Source: JBBQFI01 sp038237805
Lineage (GTDB): Bacteria; Verrucomicrobiota; Verrucomicrobiia; Chthoniobacterales; UBA10450
NCBI GenBank assembly: GCA_038237805.1
Contig: JBBRYI010000004.1
Span: 228,395-292,394, forward strand
DNA: 64,000 bases
Direction: 5' to 3'
Shown: in pieces, positions 36,126 through 44,189 of the stretch
Layout of the letters: each line of letters begins with the position of its first letter
How positions within the stretch are numbered: position 1 is the stretch's first letter
Notes under the pieces: model-generated
Database searches by the model: none
What the model was told of the DNA's origin: nothing
Seen by the model: the letters and a program-made list of their open reading frames with translations, nothing else
Translations under genes and position numbers: made by a program

Positions 36126-36425
36126 GTGAAGAACCCATTCAAGGTTGGTGAAAAGGTCCTGACCAAGGTTAAACGCAAAGAAGTCGAGGCCCTCATCACG
36201 AAGTTGTGGCAAAACGAAGTCCAGGTTCGCACGCCAGACAACGAACTTCGGTGGCGTAGCATGTACACGGTGTGGTATCCGGGGTTTGCGCCACTTGCTC
36301 GTGATGAAGAAGGTGGGAACGCGGCAATAACTCCATCGATGCTACGGGCTTTAAAACGCGGCGCTAAGCAGCAAAGGGCGAAAGCGAAAAAGTTAGTACG
36401 CAAGCAGCCTAACAAACGTCGCTGA
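36126..36425 (+). CDS. Small basic SH3/KOW-like protein, cassette copy 2
   Basis: 99 residues from GTG 36126, paralogous to 32021-32311 over the N-terminal domain (KNPFKVGEKVLTKV; TKLWQNEVQVRTPDNELRW), with an independent Lys/Arg/Gln-rich tail. The conservation of the front and divergence of the tail suggest selection on the folded domain. It is followed immediately (stop TGA, then TTG) by a second small gene and then by a SymE-like gene. Confidence 0.75.
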   Translation: MKNPFKVGEKVLTKVKRKEVEALITKLWQNEVQVRTPDNELRWRSMYTVWYPGFAPLARDEEGGNAAITPSMLRALKRGAKQQRAKAKKLVRKQPNKRR

Positions 36426-36761
36426 TTGCGAACCGCTCTCGACATCGCACTCAGTTACTACGAGAGGCACGGCTGCATCGCCTTCTGGAATCCACGTGAC
36501 ATTACTGACGAGAATCTGCGAACTGACATACCGGATGCCGAAGCATTGCTGATCGAACCAGGCAACATTAGCAGCTGCGAAGTGCAGGAGGGCCAGTACT
36601 TGGTTATGGATTGTGAGCTTCAGCCTTACGATCCTTACCCTGGCCACGAAGGCGTCGACGCAGTAGTTCGAGGTGCTCAAATGCATGCCCTTTGGCTTAA
36701 TGGCTACCGCAGCAATCAGGCAATGTGTAAAAATGCGGTGGCAGATTATGGAAGCGACTAG
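36426..36761 (+). CDS. Hypothetical 111-residue acidic protein
   Basis: An open frame starting with TTG directly after the TGA of the basic gene. The acidic product (CIAFWNPRDITDENLRTDIP; PGNISSCEVQEGQYLVMDCE) has no recognised domain. Cassette copy 1 lacks it, so it is an insertion or its loss is derived. A frame on the other strand also spans part of this stretch; I prefer this one because it fits the operon. Confidence 0.45.
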   Translation: MRTALDIALSYYERHGCIAFWNPRDITDENLRTDIPDAEALLIEPGNISSCEVQEGQYLVMDCELQPYDPYPGHEGVDAVVRGAQMHALWLNGYRSNQAMCKNAVADYGSD

Positions 36762-36833
36762 TGGAGAAGATGGGATTTTCTTCAGGCGCTATTTGCCATC
36801 TTGCGAGGATAGCTCCGGTCACAACCTACATAG

Positions 36834-37070
36834 GTGAACGACGGTCCTACCACTCCACTGCAAAAGCGGGATCCACAGCTATGCCTTCCATTCCAATCTC
36901 GTGAAGTTACAGTCGGACAGACTTTCCAGAGTCGTGGTCAGGATGAAATTCCTGTGGCGTTAATCAGATTGTGCGGTCGGTGGCTGGAACGCGCCGGATT
37001 CACGGCAGGTGATCGAGTGGAAGTGCGAGTTAAGGCTGGCGAACTCGTGCTGATTAATCGCTCCTTGTAA
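36834..37070 (+). CDS. SymE-like toxin, cassette copy 2
   Basis: 78 residues from GTG 36834 with the full SymE pattern: REVTVGQTFQSRGQDEIPVA, LIRLCGRWLERAGFTAGDRV and EVRVKAGELVLI. It is the better-preserved member of the pair. E. coli SymE is held down by an antisense RNA (SymR) overlapping its 5' end; no such RNA can be confirmed here. The XRE frame on the opposite strand 150 bases downstream could be the regulator. Confidence 0.8.
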   Translation: MNDGPTTPLQKRDPQLCLPFQSREVTVGQTFQSRGQDEIPVALIRLCGRWLERAGFTAGDRVEVRVKAGELVLINRSL

Positions 37071-37219
37071 ATTAAAAGCTACTTACTCTAGTAGTCACAT
37101 TGCTCGGTATCGATTCACCGGTGCTGGCTGACACCTACAACGTTTCTGAACAGAAAATCCAGCGATGTTAAACTTAGAATAAGTTTAAATGATCAATTCA
37201 CCCACACTGTACTCACGAG

Positions 37220-37417
37220 TTATCGTTGTGCACGAGTGATCACGTCAGCCAGATCGAGATCAAGGACACGTGTGATTCTTAGCAATGTGTCTAACGAAGG
37301 AATCCGTAATCCGCGCTCAAAATAACCGATCATCCGTCGCGAAAGACCAGCTTTCTTTGCCACGCGTGTCAGTGATAAGCTTCTATGCGAAGGGGCCGCG
37401 TGTAAGCGTTGCAGCGC
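37220..37417 (-). pseudogene. XRE-family helix-turn-helix protein lacking its N-terminus, cassette copy 2
   Basis: Minus-strand frame of 65 codons bounded upstream by TGA at 37420-37418. It reads SLSLTRVAKKAGLSRRMIG, YFERGLRIPSLDTLLRI and DVITRAQR before TAA. This is the core of an XRE/Cro DNA-binding domain, but helix 1 has no proper start codon. It may be a remnant or be translated from a non-standard start. It is paralogous to 32655-32757. Confidence 0.72.
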
Positions 37418-37880
37418 TCACGCAAACCTCCGACCCGGCGGGGCTGGTAGCTATGCCGCGGTACCACGTGACGAGTGTTGACCGTGGGAATAAGTGTTGT
37501 TAGACGTAACGGGAGGTAGATACTAAATTCTACTACGATGTCCTTGCCACGGCGATATCCACGTCCCCTTGGTTTTAGTACCGAGCCGGCGCGACAACAG
37601 CGAGCGCGGTTGCGTGTAGGATTAGCTCGGTCGCTCATGTTCCTTAGATCTTGCCGACGATCCCACCCCACCATTGACGCAGTCGGCCTTCCGCAAGCTC
37701 TTCATCAAGCTCCGGATAGTGGCGTGTGTCTATCCTAAAAACCCAATACCGCGGTTGGGGAGAGGTCATGACAAAATCCTATCTGTGTGACTAACGAAAA
37801 CTAAGAGATATTTAACCGAGCTAATGCGCATTGATTTTTCACAGAATACTGGCGGATTGGCAATTCGGGCTCACGATCTT
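37418..37880. other. About 460 bases without a recognisable gene
   Basis: Several short frames exist on both strands but none has a recognised motif, good start or codon pattern. Two GTGACTAACGAA/ACTAACGAG near-matches to the repeated word flank this stretch (37784, 37965). Confidence 0.4.
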
Positions 37881-38069
37881 TCATTCTGCTAATTTTTCGA
37901 TTTCCGTTACGACTCTATCTAGTTCGTCTATCAGCTCGCTCTCGCCGTGCTTGCGAAATGCGGTAACTAACGAGCGATAATACCAAAGTGTGCCTTCTTT
38001 GCCGCCATTGAAGCGTGACCAAAGATTGTCCCCTTCTTCGCGAAGGTTACGAAGCCGCACTGGCAATGT
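37881..38069 (-). pseudogene. C-terminal fragment of a small unknown protein
   Basis: Minus-strand frame encoding LREEGDNLWSRFNGGKEGTL, WYYRSLVTAFRKHGE and LIDELDRVVTEIEKLAE. The helical acidic end looks like a genuine protein C-terminus. Upstream the frame crosses into the antisense of a dockerin fragment at about 38070, showing that two unrelated pieces were joined. No family is recognised. Confidence 0.5.
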
Positions 38070-38268
38070 CGACATCCCGATGAGCGTGCTACTGGGAGAT
38101 ACTACCGCGAACAAGGCAGTGAACTCATCGGATATCAGTCAGACTAAACTGCAAAGCGGAACAGCTGCTACTGCGGGCAACTTTCGAACCGATGTAAATG
38201 TTAACGGTGTGGTGAACAGCTCCGATGTTTCCACTGTAAAATTAAAATCCGGCACCGCCTTACCTTAA
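38070..38268 (+). pseudogene. Orphan dockerin-like tail fragment
   Basis: Encodes IPMSVLLGDTTANKAVNSSD and ISQTKLQSGTAAT, ending NSSDVSTVKLKSGTALP and TAA. It corresponds to the last 65 residues of the exported proteins at 38874, 47693, 53328 and 56203, both Ca-loop motifs included, but has lost everything upstream. It probably came from recombination between copies; the intact copy 4 kb to the right is closest. Confidence 0.8.
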
Positions 38269-38372
38269 CTCATCGACGAAGATACGTTTAAGAGCGGCGA
38301 GGGGCTCCAAGCTGTCTCGTTGCTCAACATTTTGGCGCTCCCTTAATAGCCTAACGAGCAATAACATCTTCT

Positions 38373-38492
38373 ATGTCTTGGAAATTCCTCGGCATAACGC
38401 TCGGTTGTTTGTTTCTCACCTGCGTCGGTTGCAAGAAAGCGACGTCACTTTTCTCAAACACCGGGGCACCGCTTGGGAGTCCGAAACGTTAG
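38373..38492 (+). CDS. 39-residue lipoprotein
   Basis: Starts MSWKFLGITLGCLFLTCVGC, a short lipoprotein signal peptide with the lipobox ending in Cys20, followed by KKATSLFSNTGAPLGSPKR. Entericidin-like small lipoproteins have this size. A GCCTAACGAG word (38349-38358) lies 14 bases before its ATG. Confidence 0.55.
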   Translation: MSWKFLGITLGCLFLTCVGCKKATSLFSNTGAPLGSPKR

Positions 38493-38873
38493 ATGGACAT
38501 GTCACATTTTTGTAATCTCCTCTTTCGCCTTGTTACCTTGTCAGAAGTCCCTCGTTCCACGTCCCCTGCTTCCAAGTGAAAGTAAGTGCACCTTTATGTC
38601 AATCATTCTGAGAACATGACGACCCCGCTATTTTATCATGAATGCAGCCACCTTTGTTAGCGGCTGCGAACCAATGATACCCACCTCTGTCAGCCATGAA
38701 AAAGAATTTTGCCTCTCTATCCCGTGGCCGCACTCCTCGCCTCGACGCGGGAAATCCTCAACAGCATTAAGCTTCAAAAATTACATGTACGCATTAATAG
38801 GAAATACTCCTCGACGCGTATCTCCAACATGATATTCTCCAATCCTGGCTCAAATCCCCGTCCTTCCCGCCTT
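38493..38873. other. Upstream region of the giant exported protein
   Basis: About 380 bases, lower in GC than its surroundings. An open frame joins the downstream gene from 38709 but shows no protein-like sequence before 38829. No terminator or clear repeat is seen. Confidence 0.4.
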
Positions 38874-41800
38874 ATGAAATCCTCATTATCTTCTCGCTCA
38901 ATTTTCTGTCTCCTGTGCCTGATCGCGTTTACTACCGCGGCGATCACGTTCGCCGGCAACAAAAAAGGGGCAAGGTCGCCGCTGGTTGCTGACCCGTGCG
39001 TAACGCCGGGCGTTTCCATCGTCACTGATCCAGCCGGTGACACCGGCACGACGGTCGGCACCGTGCCAGGTGCCGCGACGCAGGATATCAGGGAAGTACT
39101 AATCGCGGAGCCAGGTCAGGCCGACAGCGTAAGGCGCCTGGCGGTGACAATGAAGGTCGAGGGTGACCTGAGTACGTTGCCGCCCAGTGGCATCTGGCGC
39201 GTCTTCTTCAAACCATCTACCGGAACGCTGACTTATTTCGTGGGGGTGTTTAACGATCCGACTTTGGGAGTTCAATACAATTACGGAAGCGTCGGGACAA
39301 CCACTACGACGCTGGGTGCTGCCGATAGCGGATCAATTTCCGTTGCCAACAAGACCTTGACCATCTTCATCGCCGACACGAAAGTCGGCAATCCCGCCGC
39401 GGGTACGGCCCTCACCGGAATCTACGGACGGACCCAAACATTAGTTGGGGCCGCAGGCACCGGAGCAACGCCGACCCACGATTTAGCACCGAATACTGCG
39501 CCCACCACCGGAACCGGGAGTTATACGATGGTCAGCACCCCGTGCGCCGTGGCTACTCCCACTCCGACACCGACGCCCACACCACCGCCGCTTGCTGGCG
39601 CACCAAGATATTTTAATTATGTGTCGCCACAGGGCCTTGCTGACAGCGTGGGCGAGCCATCAATTGGTTCCAATTACAAGAGTGAAAAGTTATTCAGCAA
39701 CAGCATGTTTTCAATCCTGAATGGCGGCACCACATTGTTCTTCGGCGGATTTTCGCCCTCTCTGGTAAGAATTACTTTCAATGACTGCTCTTCACCTGCA
39801 GGTACACTTTGGGAGCCGAAGCCGCTTTTGACGGCGAGTACCCCGCGAGGTTTCGGTGACCCGATTCTATTCACAGATCACACTACCGGCCGCACCTTCG
39901 TTTCGCAATTGGAGGGACTCACGCCGGCAGGCAGCACGACAGACATTACCGATAACGACGGCGACAGCTTTCTTCCAAGTGAAGGATCAAGTCTCCCATC
40001 GGACATAGACCACCAGACGATCGGAGGTGGCCCGTTCCACGCTCCTCTTACCGGCACAACTTTATACCCGAATGGCATCTACTACGCCTCGCAGAGTGTC
40101 GCGGATGCCAGAGCGGCGCTTAGCATAAACGGCGGATTTACGTTCGGGCCCGCCTTCCCGATGTATACTACTCTCGACTGCGGTGGGTTGCATGGCCATA
40201 TCAAAGTCGCGCCCGACGGGACCGCTTACGTACCCAACAACGCGTGCGGAGGAACGGACTTGGTAGGCCACACTGATGGCCAACAGGCTGTTATTTTTTC
40301 CGAGGATAACGGCGTCACATGGATCATCAGCAAAATCCCTGGTTCAACCACATATAGCGACGACGATTCATCGGTCGGCGTGTCCAGCGACAGTGTCACA
40401 ATATACGAGGGAATGCAGTCCGGCGATGGACATCCGCGCATTGCTGTTGGGCATAGACAAGCTAACCATACGATCACATGGGACCCTGTTGTCGATGTTG
40501 GTGCTCCGAGTGCCAACGTAGTTGTCGATGGCGGGCCAATATTGAATACGACATTTCCGGCGGTGGTGGCTGGTGATCCCAATCGCGCGGCATTTGCCTT
40601 CTACGGCACTGAGACTGGTGGGAGTAACTATAATGACCCAGCCTTCACCGGTGTGTGGTATCTCTACATCGCCAGCACTTTCGACGGCGGCGTTACTTGG
40701 AGAACTCAGAACGTCACGCCAGGCGACCCGGTTCAGCGCGGCGGCGTCTGCGGCAGTGGGGCCTGTCGCAACCAGCTAGACTTTTTCGACGCGACGATTG
40801 ATAGGGAAGGCCGCGTGCTTGTCGGCTGGGACGACGGCTGCGTCAGCGCGAGCTGTATTAACGGCGGCGCGAATGACTTCACGGCGAAGGGTGTCATCAC
40901 GCGCCAAAGCGGCGGCAAACGGATGTTTGCAGCGAGCGATCCTAACGAGCCGGCGATTCCCGGTGCGCCATTGGTTACGGGAGGCGTAAATGGCGCAAAC
41001 ACGGTGGTCAGTTTATCGTGGCCAGTGCCGGACAACGGCGGCTCGCCGATTACGGGTTACAAGGTTTCGCGCGGCCCATCAGCAACCGGCCCGTTCACGC
41101 TTCTCGCGACCACACCAGTGAACAACTACACCGATACCACTTTTAACCCCTTGGTACAGAATTTCTACATAGTCACGGCAGTGAACGCCATTGGTGAAGG
41201 ACCATACTGCGGCGCGGTCCACCCGACAGTCATAGTGGCTCCAAATCCATGCGTTGTGCCAGGCGTGCTCGTCGACAACGATCTTAATCCCGACGGCACC
41301 GATAACGATGCTGGAGCGAACACGCCTCCAGACCCGCGCGTGAATGTCCGCCAGCTTTTCATCGCTGAACCTTTCTTCGGCGCCGGCGTGAACAAGCTGG
41401 TCTTCACCATGCAGATGCAGCCATCGCCTACCTTCACGACGCCGCCGCCCAGCAGCCAGTGGTACATAGTCTGGCAGGCGCAGAATCCCACTGTGGACTT
41501 CGATCGCTACTACGTGGCGATGAAGACTGACGCGGCTGGTGCGCTCTCGTTTGAATACGGGAAATTTGGTGTGCCTCTCGATGCCACTAATCCGAACCCG
41601 AATGCGAACGTGCCGGTTAAACTGGGCGACGCGGATAGCGGAAGCTACAATGTTACCACTGGCGTGGTCACGATCATACTCTCCAATAGCAAGGCCGAGA
41701 ACGTCAGCGCGGGAGGAAGCCTCTCGAGAGTCAACGTAAGGACCTACCTCACCCGGCCCGATAGCGGTCCGAAAACGCAAGGCACCGCCAGTGACATCAC

Positions 41801-42359
41801 TGGCGACGGTAACTACACGCTCGTGGGCAACGCTTCTTGCGCCACGCCGCCACTGCCCGTGAGTGCGGTCTCTGCAAAAACACACGGTGCCGCTGGCGTC
41901 TTCGACGTCAATCTGCCGCTCACGGGTAACCGCGGCATCGAATGCCGGACCGGCGGAGCTTCCGGTAATCACCAAATGGTCGTCACGTTCGCCGCCCCAG
42001 TTACCCTCACCTCGGCTATGGTGTCGTCAGGGACGGGATCAGTCTCGAGCACCACCGTCAGCGGCAATCAAGTGTTTGTGAACCTTACCGGCGTGACTAA
42101 CGCGCAAAACATCACGGTGACTTTGGTCGGCGTGAACGTGGGCGCGAACTTCGGCAACGTGGCGGTGCCGATGGGCGTACTCCTCGGCGACACAAATGCG
42201 AACAAGACCGTTAACAGTACAGACGTGAGTCAGACTAAGCTGCAAAGCGGAACTGCGGCCAATGACACAAACTTCCGCACTGATGTCACGATCAACGGTG
42301 TAATTAACAGTTCTGATATCTCTACTGTAAAATCGAAATCGGGCACAGGGATACCGTAA
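38874..42359 (+). CDS. Exported beta-propeller/Fn3/Ig-like/dockerin-like protein
   Basis: About 1161 residues from the ATG at 38874 with a signal peptide (SIFCLLCLIAFTTAAITFAG); an ATG at 38829 is possible. Order: a beta-rich domain A (begins DPCVTPGVSIVTDPAGD), a Thr/Pro linker, a sialidase-like beta-propeller (GEPSIGSNYK, then GGVTWRTQNV), an Fn3 domain (GGSPITGYKVSRG), a second copy of domain A (NPCVVPGVLVDND), an Ig-like module (KTHGAAGVFDVNLPL) and a dockerin-like pair of Ca loops (GDTNANKTVNSTD; DVTINGVINSSD). It is the only large intact gene of the island. Its function is unknown; binding or cutting extracellular glycans is a guess. Confidence 0.85.
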   Translation: MKSSLSSRSIFCLLCLIAFTTAAITFAGNKKGARSPLVADPCVTPGVSIVTDPAGDTGTTVGTVPGAATQDIREVLIAEPGQADSVRRLAVTMKVEGDLSTLPPSGIWRVFFKPSTGTLTYFVGVFNDPTLGVQYNYGSVGTTTTTLGAADSGSISVANKTLTIFIADTKVGNPAAGTALTGIYGRTQTLVGAAGTGATPTHDLAPNTAPTTGTGSYTMVSTPCAVATPTPTPTPTPPPLAGAPRYFNYVSPQGLADSVGEPSIGSNYKSEKLFSNSMFSILNGGTTLFFGGFSPSLVRITFNDCSSPAGTLWEPKPLLTASTPRGFGDPILFTDHTTGRTFVSQLEGLTPAGSTTDITDNDGDSFLPSEGSSLPSDIDHQTIGGGPFHAPLTGTTLYPNGIYYASQSVADARAALSINGGFTFGPAFPMYTTLDCGGLHGHIKVAPDGTAYVPNNACGGTDLVGHTDGQQAVIFSEDNGVTWIISKIPGSTTYSDDDSSVGVSSDSVTIYEGMQSGDGHPRIAVGHRQANHTITWDPVVDVGAPSANVVVDGGPILNTTFPAVVAGDPNRAAFAFYGTETGGSNYNDPAFTGVWYLYIASTFDGGVTWRTQNVTPGDPVQRGGVCGSGACRNQLDFFDATIDREGRVLVGWDDGCVSASCINGGANDFTAKGVITRQSGGKRMFAASDPNEPAIPGAPLVTGGVNGANTVVSLSWPVPDNGGSPITGYKVSRGPSATGPFTLLATTPVNNYTDTTFNPLVQNFYIVTAVNAIGEGPYCGAVHPTVIVAPNPCVVPGVLVDNDLNPDGTDNDAGANTPPDPRVNVRQLFIAEPFFGAGVNKLVFTMQMQPSPTFTTPPPSSQWYIVWQAQNPTVDFDRYYVAMKTDAAGALSFEYGKFGVPLDATNPNPNANVPVKLGDADSGSYNVTTGVVTIILSNSKAENVSAGGSLSRVNVRTYLTRPDSGPKTQGTASDITGDGNYTLVGNASCATPPLPVSAVSAKTHGAAGVFDVNLPLTGNRGIECRTGGASGNHQMVVTFAAPVTLTSAMVSSGTGSVSSTTVSGNQVFVNLTGVTNAQNITVTLVGVNVGANFGNVAVPMGVLLGDTNANKTVNSTDVSQTKLQSGTAANDTNFRTDVTINGVINSSDISTVKSKSGTGIP

Positions 42360-42445
42360 AGGACATACGGCGATAGCTGCCCGCGAGATTGACCTTGGTG
42401 CCGAAGGGATGAGGTCGGGCACGGTTCGTCTGCTTCCAGGAATTT

Positions 42446-42663
42446 ATGCGCATCATAGCGATCACGGTGGCGGGCGCAATAGCAGTTCTGTTCATCACGA
42501 GGGCCTAACGAGTCGTCGCGGGATCGGCAACAGGTTTATGCGGACCACGATCTTCAGAAGCCGACTACAATTGAGGCCTCAGGCAAAATTCTGGGAGTAG
42601 GAAGCGGCTCCACTTTGGAGGAAGCACATCAGAAGCTCGATGCGCTGCGCGATCCCGACTTCA
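42446..42663 (+). pseudogene. Small secreted protein broken by a frameshift
   Basis: The ATG at 42446 opens MRIIAITVAGAIAVLFITRA, a signal-like start that stops at the TAA inside a GCCTAACGAG word (42503-42512). The other frame across the same point continues as NESSRDRQQVYADHDLQKPT, then SGKILGVGSGSTLEEAHQKL and DALRDPDF. The two halves fit one small exported protein split by a one-base shift. The frame then runs on into the island-end repeats without protein-like content. Confidence 0.5.
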
Positions 42664-43119
42664 AGTCGCCTTCACGAGAAGTAAGGCAACGGAGAAGAGG
42701 GAGAAAAGGCATACTGGAGACTGGACGGGACCGACTACAGTTGGATAATGGCCTGGGCCGAATCCGCACAAGCGTGTGGACATCGCTGGACAGGAGTAGA
42801 CCGAATTTCCGGCACTTAGGGGGGCAAAACGGGTGGACTCACCTGCTGACGACAACCTGCCGCGTCGGTTTTTTGCCTAGTACCGATTCGGAGCACGTCC
42901 GATCTTGCGCAGGATCAACGGCACTCCAAAAAACTGCGCGAGCAACATCCGTCTCTTCTCCATTAACGATCCAACAAAGTCGAAAACTACCGCGAGCAAA
43001 ACAATACAAATCGCACCACCAAACACGCGGTCTCTTAGCAGCGGGAATTCTTTTAGCGTCCGCACCTGTCCAGCAATGTCCTGACACGCCCGAATCAGTC
43101 GCAAAACCGCAAAAAATCT
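42664..43119. other. Right end of island, noncoding
   Basis: About 455 bases containing the right inverted-repeat copy (42787-42836). I see no gene. A CCTGTCCAG near 43070 resembles the repeat's second block. Confidence 0.5.
42787..42836. repeat. Right copy of island-end inverted repeat
   Basis: Holds TGGACAGGAGTAGAC (42787-42801) and AGGGGGGCAAAACGGGTGG (42818-42836). The second block is a perfect 19-base inverse of the left copy, the first matches in 14 of 15 bases. It lies about 280 bases inside the right attachment repeat, while the left copy is about 60 bases inside the left one. Confidence 0.8.
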
Positions 43120-43157
43120 TTGCGAACGAGACGCTCTACCAACTGAGCTATACCCCC
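43120..43157. repeat. Right attachment repeat (orphan 5' half of tRNA-Ala)
   Basis: Exact copy of 30843-30880 in the same orientation, without the 3' half of a tRNA. It keeps an upstream promoter-like block at 43171-43201, so it is probably the original 5' end of the chromosomal tRNA gene left behind by integration. Confidence 0.9.
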
Positions 43158-43170
43158 AAAAACGACGAGA

Positions 43171-43201
43171 AAGCTAGCATGGCGGAAATATTTTTCACCA
43201 A
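43171..43201 (-). promoter_or_regulatory. Original tRNA-Ala promoter-like block
   Basis: Minus-strand TTGGTG (43201-43196), 19-base spacer, TAGCTT (43176-43171), ending 14 bases before the orphan tRNA 5' end, the position expected for a native tRNA promoter. It now drives only a half tRNA. Confidence 0.45.
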
Positions 43202-43207
43202 GCGAAC

Positions 43208-44189
43208 TCAGCGAGTGTTTGACATGTGATGGGATGTCGAGCCCGGTGCAATTTCGGCAAGAACTCGCGGAGGTTGTGTTTGAGTTCTTTTGCTTTTCCA
43301 CAAAATCAGCGCGATGCCGGCGAGAACGAAGAGCGCGCCGAGTATCGCCCACCGGGAAAACCTTTCGCCGGCCGCGAACCAACCAAGAGCGACCGCAAGT
43401 GGCGGCGTAATGAATGAGATGGTGAGAAGATTCGTCACCGCGATCCGGTTCATCAGCCAATAGAACAACAGAAAAGCCGCGACCGATCCGGCTAATGAAA
43501 GGTAGAGCAAACAAACGCCTGCGCTTTTGCTCCAGTGAAAATGAATTGGGTTTCCCTCACACCAGAATCCAACCATGAGCAACGGCAGCACCGCGAAAAG
43601 CATTTGCCAGGCGGAGATCATCGCAGGAGCGAACTTTGTTCGGCGCGCTTTGATAAGCACGTTTGCATATGATGCCGCGGCAGCGCCGACGACGATTGCG
43701 ACGCCGCCCCAAAAAGCCATCACACCCTGAAAATCGAGCAGCTTGGCGCAGATGATCGTGACACCACCAAGGGCGAGGAAGGCGCCTAGCACGCGTTCCG
43801 ATTTTAGCGGCTCATCCGGGCAAGTAAAAATGCGCGAAGACGAGTCCGAATGTTGGAATGGTCGCTTGTAAAATTGCTGCTAGTCCCGAAGAGACATATT
43901 GCTCGCCCCAGAAGAGCAGACTGTAATTGATCGCAAACATCAGGATCCCGGTGAGGGCAAGAATGGGAAACTCAGCGCGTTTCGGAAATGGAAAACGCCG
44001 GAAAGAAATGGCGAACAAGACAGTGGCCGCGATGACAAAACGAAAAGCGACAAACGAAATGGGCGGCAGATCAGCGAGCCCAATTTTGATCGCGAGCCAG
44101 GTGGAACCCCAAATCGCGCAGAGCGCGAACCAGGCCGCGAGGACCGGAAGCGAAAACGCCGATGTTTTTCCGAGGGATGCCGTCTTCAC
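43208..44189 (-). pseudogene. EamA/DMT-family exporter with a single-base frameshift
   Basis: Two adjacent frames make one ten-helix drug/metabolite transporter. The first (GTG 44189 to TGA near 43812) covers AAWFALCAIWGSTWLAIKIG to FAHFYLP. The second continues LGAFLALGGVTIICAKLL to the end. Reading across, one extra base in the CCCGGATGAG stretch near 43820 breaks the expected FYLPDEPLKSERVLGAFL. It may be a true lesion or a sequencing error. The GTG start overlaps the phzF stop (GTGA). The gene ends 51 bases from the island boundary. Confidence 0.8.

Larger units (their letters stand above)
30843..43157. mobile_element. Decayed genomic island integrated at tRNA-Ala
   Basis: A 12.3-kb segment bounded by 38-bp perfect direct repeats of the tRNA-Ala 5' half. 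A tyrosine-integrase relic lies next to the intact tRNA, inverted repeats lie near both ends, and the inside is a patchwork of duplicated small cassettes and truncated genes. This is the usual architecture of an integrative element, here no longer mobile. The right boundary abuts a chromosomal EamA exporter gene that is itself frameshifted. The crossover would be in the anticodon loop, with the element supplying the 5' half of the intact tRNA gene. Confidence 0.85.

Noticed and set aside
38373..38492. 39-residue lipoprotein as a type I toxin
   Set aside because: A hydrophobic peptide of this size could be one, but the lipobox Cys fits a small lipoprotein and no antisense RNA promoter is evident.
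42615..43229. 204-codon plus-strand frame at the right end of the island
   Set aside because: Only its first 20 or so codons look protein-like; the rest runs through inverted repeats and the tRNA half, so it is an accidental open frame.
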